Below are positions 22,949-25,931 of a DNA stretch of 25,931 nt, piece after piece. The stretch is taken from NCBI GenBank assembly GCA_964483175.1, contig CAZAAT010000031.1:1-25931 (forward strand), read 5' to 3'. Made by a program: the position numbers and the translations under genes. Numbering within the stretch: the first letter of the stretch is position 1; each line of letters begins with the position of its first letter. The notes below the pieces were generated by a model. That model worked only from the letters and a program-made list of their open reading frames with translations. It searched no databases and had not been told where the DNA came from. The DNA comes from JAAYHC01 sp964483175. Lineage in GTDB: Bacteria; Bacillota; UBA5301.

Positions 22949-22975
22949 AGAGCCGGGGCGGGATTCCCTGGCTCT
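22949..22975 (+). terminator. Terminator-like hairpin after the cooS-like gene
   Basis: AGAGCC (22949-22954) and GGCTCT (22970-22975) pair, with further GG/CC pairing inside. Only CTCCCTTC follows, a weak U-tract. A second small stem CCCTT/AAGGG follows. Position between convergent genes supports a terminator role. Confidence 0.55.
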
Positions 22976-23019
22976 CTCCCTTCACGGGAAAGGGAATGTT
23001 GCGCGAAAAAATCTAGCTG

Positions 23020-23532
23020 CTAAGCAAATTTATTGATCGAGATGATCTCTTCTAAGCGCTTGCGGACCTTGGTGCGCGGTGGGCTAGCCGGATAGCCGAT
23101 AGGCATTAGCTCAACCACCTTATACTCCTCTGGGACCTGAAGCAACTGCTTGATTTTGCTCTGAGAAAAATCTCCAATCCAGCAGGTACCCAGCCCTTCG
23201 GCCACTGCAGCCAGGGCAATATGTTCCATAGCAATGCCAAAGTCTACGGCATAAGCAGGAACTTCGCAGGACATCAGGCGATCCGGATTCAGTGATACTC
23301 CGGCAATGATGACCGGGGCCTGAGCGATAAACATTTGGCGCCGGGCAGCTTCAGCCACCTGTTGTTTAAGTTCGGGATCTTTGATAATGATGAATTTCCA
23401 GTCTTGTCTATTGCTTGCCGAGGGAGCTAGCCGAGCAGCCTCCATAACCCGGCGGAGGACCTCGTTGGGGATCTCCTTATCTTGGTAGGCGCGTACACTG
23501 TACCGAGCTTGAATACAATCATAAAGATCCAT
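23020..23532 (-). CDS. Nitroreductase-family FMN oxidoreductase
   Basis: 170 residues from MDLYDCI. The ATG at 23532 is nine bases after AGGAGGT; an ATG three codons upstream abuts that site. FMN-binding motifs are clear: ARYSVRAYQDKEIP, LAPSASNRQDWKFIII and GLGTCWIGDFSQ near the C-terminus, with MPIGYPASPPRTKVRK at the end. Such small members are dimers that use NAD(P)H to reduce nitroaromatics, quinones or other electron acceptors, or serve in cofactor chemistry. Substrate cannot be predicted. It lies alone between the cooS-like gene (convergent) and the hydrogenase terminator. Confidence 0.92.
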   Translation of the reverse strand: MDLYDCIQARYSVRAYQDKEIPNEVLRRVMEAARLAPSASNRQDWKFIIIKDPELKQQVAEAARRQMFIAQAPVIIAGVSLNPDRLMSCEVPAYAVDFGIAMEHIALAAVAEGLGTCWIGDFSQSKIKQLLQVPEEYKVVELMPIGYPASPPRTKVRKRLEEIISINKFA

Positions 23533-23600
23533 ACTTTGCATACCTCCTAGCAGATGGACGTTTCTACAATGCTATCTCCCAATCCTGCGCCAATTGAACC

Positions 23601-23634
23601 AAAAAGAGGGGCGGTCATGTTGGCCCGCCCCTCT
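23601..23634 (-). terminator. Rho-independent terminator of the hydrogenase operon
   Basis: AGAGGGGCGG (23605-23614) and CCGCCCCTCT (23625-23634) form a perfect 10-bp stem with a 10-base loop. On the minus strand it is followed by TTTT. It lies 29 bases after the large-subunit stop. Confidence 0.9.
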
Positions 23635-23662
23635 GGACTGATGTGTAAATTAGGCGAAATGG

Positions 23663-24970
23663 TTAGTCAATGGTGTGTTTGTGCCCCTCCTTGATCTGAA
23701 CAACGTGTACCGAGCAACTGATACAAGGGTCGTAGGCGCGCACGAGTCGTTCAAAGAGGAATTTAAGCTGATCTTCCGTTTGGCCAGCGTGAGAAGCTCC
23801 GATGAAGGCAATTTCTTGCTCGACGCTTGCCTGATTGAGGGCGGTCGGAGTAATGACATCCGCCGCGGTAACCAACCCATTTTCATCGAAACTGAACGAG
23901 TGATACAAAGTGCCACGCGGGAGTTCAGTTGCGATGATGCCTTGGCCGGTCTGTGGAGTGATATCCGGCAACGGTTCTGCTTGGAGCCCCTCAGCTAAGA
24001 TCTGGTCGCAAATCTCGATCGCGCGTTCGAGGGCATAGATAATTTCTACAACCTGAGCCAAGTTGTTATGCAATGCGTTCTTCGAGGGGATAGGGATCTG
24101 TAACTTGGCTAAAGTTTCAGCAGCTTTGCCGGTCAGGCGGTCGCCAAAGAGGTTGATCCTGGCCAACGCTCCGACCATAAAGGGCAAGCCATCAATGGTG
24201 CTTTGTTTAGCGTTAGAGTATTGATTTTCCGTCTCTTGGAAAGCGATCTGGTATTGCTCAGCTGGGAACTCACGCCCGTCTGAGAAGACGATCGTATCTC
24301 CAAAGAAACCATAGCCTTCACCAGCCGGTCTGACGGCCATAAAGAGGATCTCCTCCCCGGCATAGTTCGGAGTGGAGAGGCCAGCCAGTAGCTCGACAAT
24401 CCCCTCCATCGCCGATAAGCGGTTGGCGAGTTGCTCGCGGAGTTCGTTTATCTCTGCTTGGGAAGGTAATTTTCCGAAGCCGCCAAAGGTCGTATTGATG
24501 TGATGGATCGCCCGACCTCCGATTAATTCCTGCACACAGTTACCGGTCTTTTTAATTTGTAAAGCAGTGGTGACGACGTCTTTGTGATCTTGGGCCATAT
24601 CGGCGATGCCATCATACCCTAGGTAATCTGGTAAGGCTAAAGCAAAAACATGCAGCGAATGGCTTTCGATGAACATGCCTAAGAAGGCCAGCTCGCGCAG
24701 GAGTTCGGTCTGTGCGGAGACAGAGATTCCTAAAGCCTTTTCGACCGCCATATGGGCTGTGATTGCGTGCCCGGCTGAGCAAATAGCACAGATGCGGCAG
24801 ATGATCGCTGGAATCTCGGTGTATGAACGGCCCAACACTACCTTTTCAAAGCCGCGCATTCCTTCAAACAGGTTTAACTTGACTTCCTGCACAGTATTCC
24901 CATCTAGCTTGACGGTTAAGGCGCCATGCCCTTCAACTCTACTAATGTGGTCAAGATGGATCTTAGCCAA
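23663..24970 (-). CDS. hydA: [NiFe] hydrogenase large (alpha) subunit, group 3b type
   Basis: 435 residues. Carries the Ni-Fe(CN)2CO centre where H2 is split or made. The N-terminal RVEGHG (11-16) and the L1 motif R59-I-C61-A-I-C64-S-A-G-H68 pair with L2 DPCISCSVH (414-422), whose Cys416 and Cys419 complete the nickel site. A 13-residue tail follows His422; maturation proteases usually remove such a tail once nickel is in place. The length and lack of signal fit soluble cytoplasmic group 3 enzymes (Pyrococcus HydA is about 428). Start is TTG, with AAGGAGGG eight bases upstream, overlapping the small-subunit end by eight bases. The gamma-delta-alpha order is that of NADP-linked hydrogenase/sulfhydrogenase. 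No maturation genes are in the window. Confidence 0.93.
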   Translation of the reverse strand: MAKIHLDHISRVEGHGALTVKLDGNTVQEVKLNLFEGMRGFEKVVLGRSYTEIPAIICRICAICSAGHAITAHMAVEKALGISVSAQTELLRELAFLGMFIESHSLHVFALALPDYLGYDGIADMAQDHKDVVTTALQIKKTGNCVQELIGGRAIHHINTTFGGFGKLPSQAEINELREQLANRLSAMEGIVELLAGLSTPNYAGEEILFMAVRPAGEGYGFFGDTIVFSDGREFPAEQYQIAFQETENQYSNAKQSTIDGLPFMVGALARINLFGDRLTGKAAETLAKLQIPIPSKNALHNNLAQVVEIIYALERAIEICDQILAEGLQAEPLPDITPQTGQGIIATELPRGTLYHSFSFDENGLVTAADVITPTALNQASVEQEIAFIGASHAGQTEDQLKFLFERLVRAYDPCISCSVHVVQIKEGHKHTID

Positions 24971-25658
24971 CTTGGGTACCCTCCTTTACGCTAGCTTTAC
25001 CGCTAAAGAGCGCCAGCCGCTGCCGGACTTCGGCAACGCTATAACCATGCTCTTCTAGGATCCGCCTGGCGGATTCGTAGTTTGGATCATGAGAAGCGCC
25101 GCGACAGCCCAAACAAGCACGGTTATGGCTCGGACAGCGCGCGTTACAGCCACCTGCGGTTAGCGGGCCGCAACAGATTTCCCCGGACTGCAATAGGCAA
25201 TCGTTCTCTCGAATCGTGCATTCTAAGCAGACCGGATGCGGTAAAGAAAGTGGCAAGTCTCCGCGCAAGAGAGATGATAAAGCTTTAAGCAGCTGAGTTT
25301 TTTCGATCGGGCAGCCGGTGATGGCGTAATCCACCTGCACATGGTCTGAAAGGGGGGTACCTAATCCAGATAGATAAGGAATACCGCCCCAGACCGCGCA
25401 AGTGCCAAGGGCAATTAAAATCTGAGCACGAGAGCGGACATCTTTGAGCGTCGCCAGGTCCGATTCTTGGGTCACCGCACCTTCGACGAAGGCGACATCG
25501 AGTTCACCCTCAGGGTTATTGCTGTGAGCCATGACAAAGGAGCGGAGGTCTACCGCTTCAAGAATTGTTAGTAGTTCATCCTCACAGTTCACCAAGACTA
25601 ACTGGTCGCCCGCGCACGAGGACAAACCATAGATGCCAATCCTGGGTTTTGCTTTCAT
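24963..25658 (-). CDS. hydD: [NiFe] hydrogenase small (delta) subunit with Asp in a proximal-cluster ligand position
   Basis: 231 residues from MKAKPRIG; AGGAGGAGG is three bases before the ATG. It passes electrons from the large subunit through iron-sulfur clusters. The proximal-cluster motif is normally CxGC; here it is SSC15-AGD18-Q, so the second Cys is Asp, with another Cys at 25 (LVNCEDE). The other two ligands are kept: ALGTCAVWGG and AITGCPIEKTQ. A Cys-rich C-terminal part (VCLECTIRENDCLL, GEICCGPLTAGGCNARCPSH, CLGCRG) can hold the medial and distal clusters. It lies 14 bases after the gamma subunit gene and overlaps the large-subunit start. Confidence 0.9.
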   Translation of the reverse strand: MKAKPRIGIYGLSSCAGDQLVLVNCEDELLTILEAVDLRSFVMAHSNNPEGELDVAFVEGAVTQESDLATLKDVRSRAQILIALGTCAVWGGIPYLSGLGTPLSDHVQVDYAITGCPIEKTQLLKALSSLLRGDLPLSLPHPVCLECTIRENDCLLQSGEICCGPLTAGGCNARCPSHNRACLGCRGASHDPNYESARRILEEHGYSVAEVRQRLALFSGKASVKEGTQVG

Positions 25659-25672
25659 TAGCCTCCTCCTCC

Positions 25673-25931
25673 TTAAATCATGTCCGGTAGGTTCAGCGCA
25701 TCCCAATAGGAGAAGACTGGACCATCCTGACAGCAGTATTTAGAACCCACAGCGCAACAGCCGCACTTGCCGATACCGCAGTGCATTTTGCGCTCGAGAG
25801 ACATAAAGATATCTTCGCCAGCGACTTTCTTCGCCAAAAGCTCTTTGGTTACATACTTATAGGCTACCGGAGGGACACAGACGGCGGCTACAGTATTTTT
25901 CGCTACTTCAATCTCTGAGAAAAGTTCGGTA
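25673..25931 (-). CDS. hydG: Hydrogenase gamma subunit, FAD/NAD(P)-binding oxidoreductase (C-terminal part; 5' end outside window)
   Basis: The last 86 codons are visible. KMHCGIGKCGCCAVGSKYCC followed by QDGPVF is the C-terminal [2Fe-2S] motif of the ferredoxin-NADP reductase-like family that includes PyrK, AsrB and the sulfhydrogenase gamma subunit. VAAVCVPPVAYKYVTKELL is the end of the nucleotide-binding domain. The final residues LNLPDMI end at TAA, 14 bases before the small-subunit start. In group 3b hydrogenases this subunit connects the clusters of HydD to NADP(H). The FAD domain and any HydB gene lie beyond the window edge. Confidence 0.85.
   Translation of the reverse strand, partial: TELFSEIEVAKNTVAAVCVPPVAYKYVTKELLAKKVAGEDIFMSLERKMHCGIGKCGCCAVGSKYCCQDGPVFSYWDALNLPDMI

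Noticed and set aside
1..25931. tRNA, rRNA, CRISPR arrays, insertion sequences, prophage genes
   Set aside because: I looked for spaced direct repeats, transposase motifs and tRNA/rRNA-like segments and saw none that could be supported.

Overview
The window looks like a mid-GC chromosome segment of an anaerobic, endospore-forming Bacillota that also has an outer membrane (a diderm firmicute, Sporomusa/Thermosinus-like; this is inference). Spore formation is suggested by the ytrH-ytrI pair (19555-20348) and a CwlD-sized amidase. The outer membrane is suggested by a tetR-tolC-adaptor-RND efflux operon (3738-10385). Anaerobic redox life is suggested by a CooS-family protein, a group 3b-type [NiFe] hydrogenase and a nitroreductase. 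Gram-positive-style Shine-Dalgarno sites (AGGAGG, GAGGTG), TTG/GTG starts and U-tract terminators fit Bacillota.

Layout. 1-3065: end of a membrane protein, a secreted cell-wall amidase, a membrane-anchored monohaem cytochrome c translationally coupled to a SHOCT protein, a GNAT acetyltransferase and a six-helix membrane protein that faintly resembles cytochrome-c-assembly (CcmC-type) proteins. 3181-3639: ferritin-like protein. 3667-10385: a sigma-A promoter with a palindromic operator, then TetR, TolC, an extended-hairpin membrane-fusion protein and an RND pump, all tightly coupled. 10394-13382 (minus): a lactate-racemase-family protein without the cofactor lysine, and an alkaline-phosphatase-superfamily membrane protein with degraded metal motifs. 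13510-13960: LysE exporter remnant. 13992-15043: structured RNA/terminator and an Mrp-type P-loop protein. 15164-17722: IclR regulator coupled to an atypical M28 peptidase. 17793-20955: HD hydrolase, a repeat-containing exported protein, ytrI/ytrH and an unknown membrane protein. 21029-25931: CooS-like protein, nitroreductase, and a minus-strand hydrogenase operon (gamma, delta, alpha subunits) running out of the window.

The best candidate for something unusual is the CooS-family protein (21029-22945). The C-cluster ligand equivalent to Cys295 of Carboxydothermus CODH-II is Glu302 here, and the proton-relay His93 is Thr95. The remaining His and four Cys ligands are kept. That ligand set (His, Glu, four Cys) is the one used by hybrid cluster protein, so this is probably not a CO oxidiser but an enzyme with a hybrid-type cluster on a CODH scaffold, as described for CODH-V. 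Several neighbours share the theme of a familiar fold with altered catalytic residues: the LarA homologue, the M28 peptidase, the phosphatase-like protein, and the hydrogenase small subunit with Asp in a cluster-ligand position.
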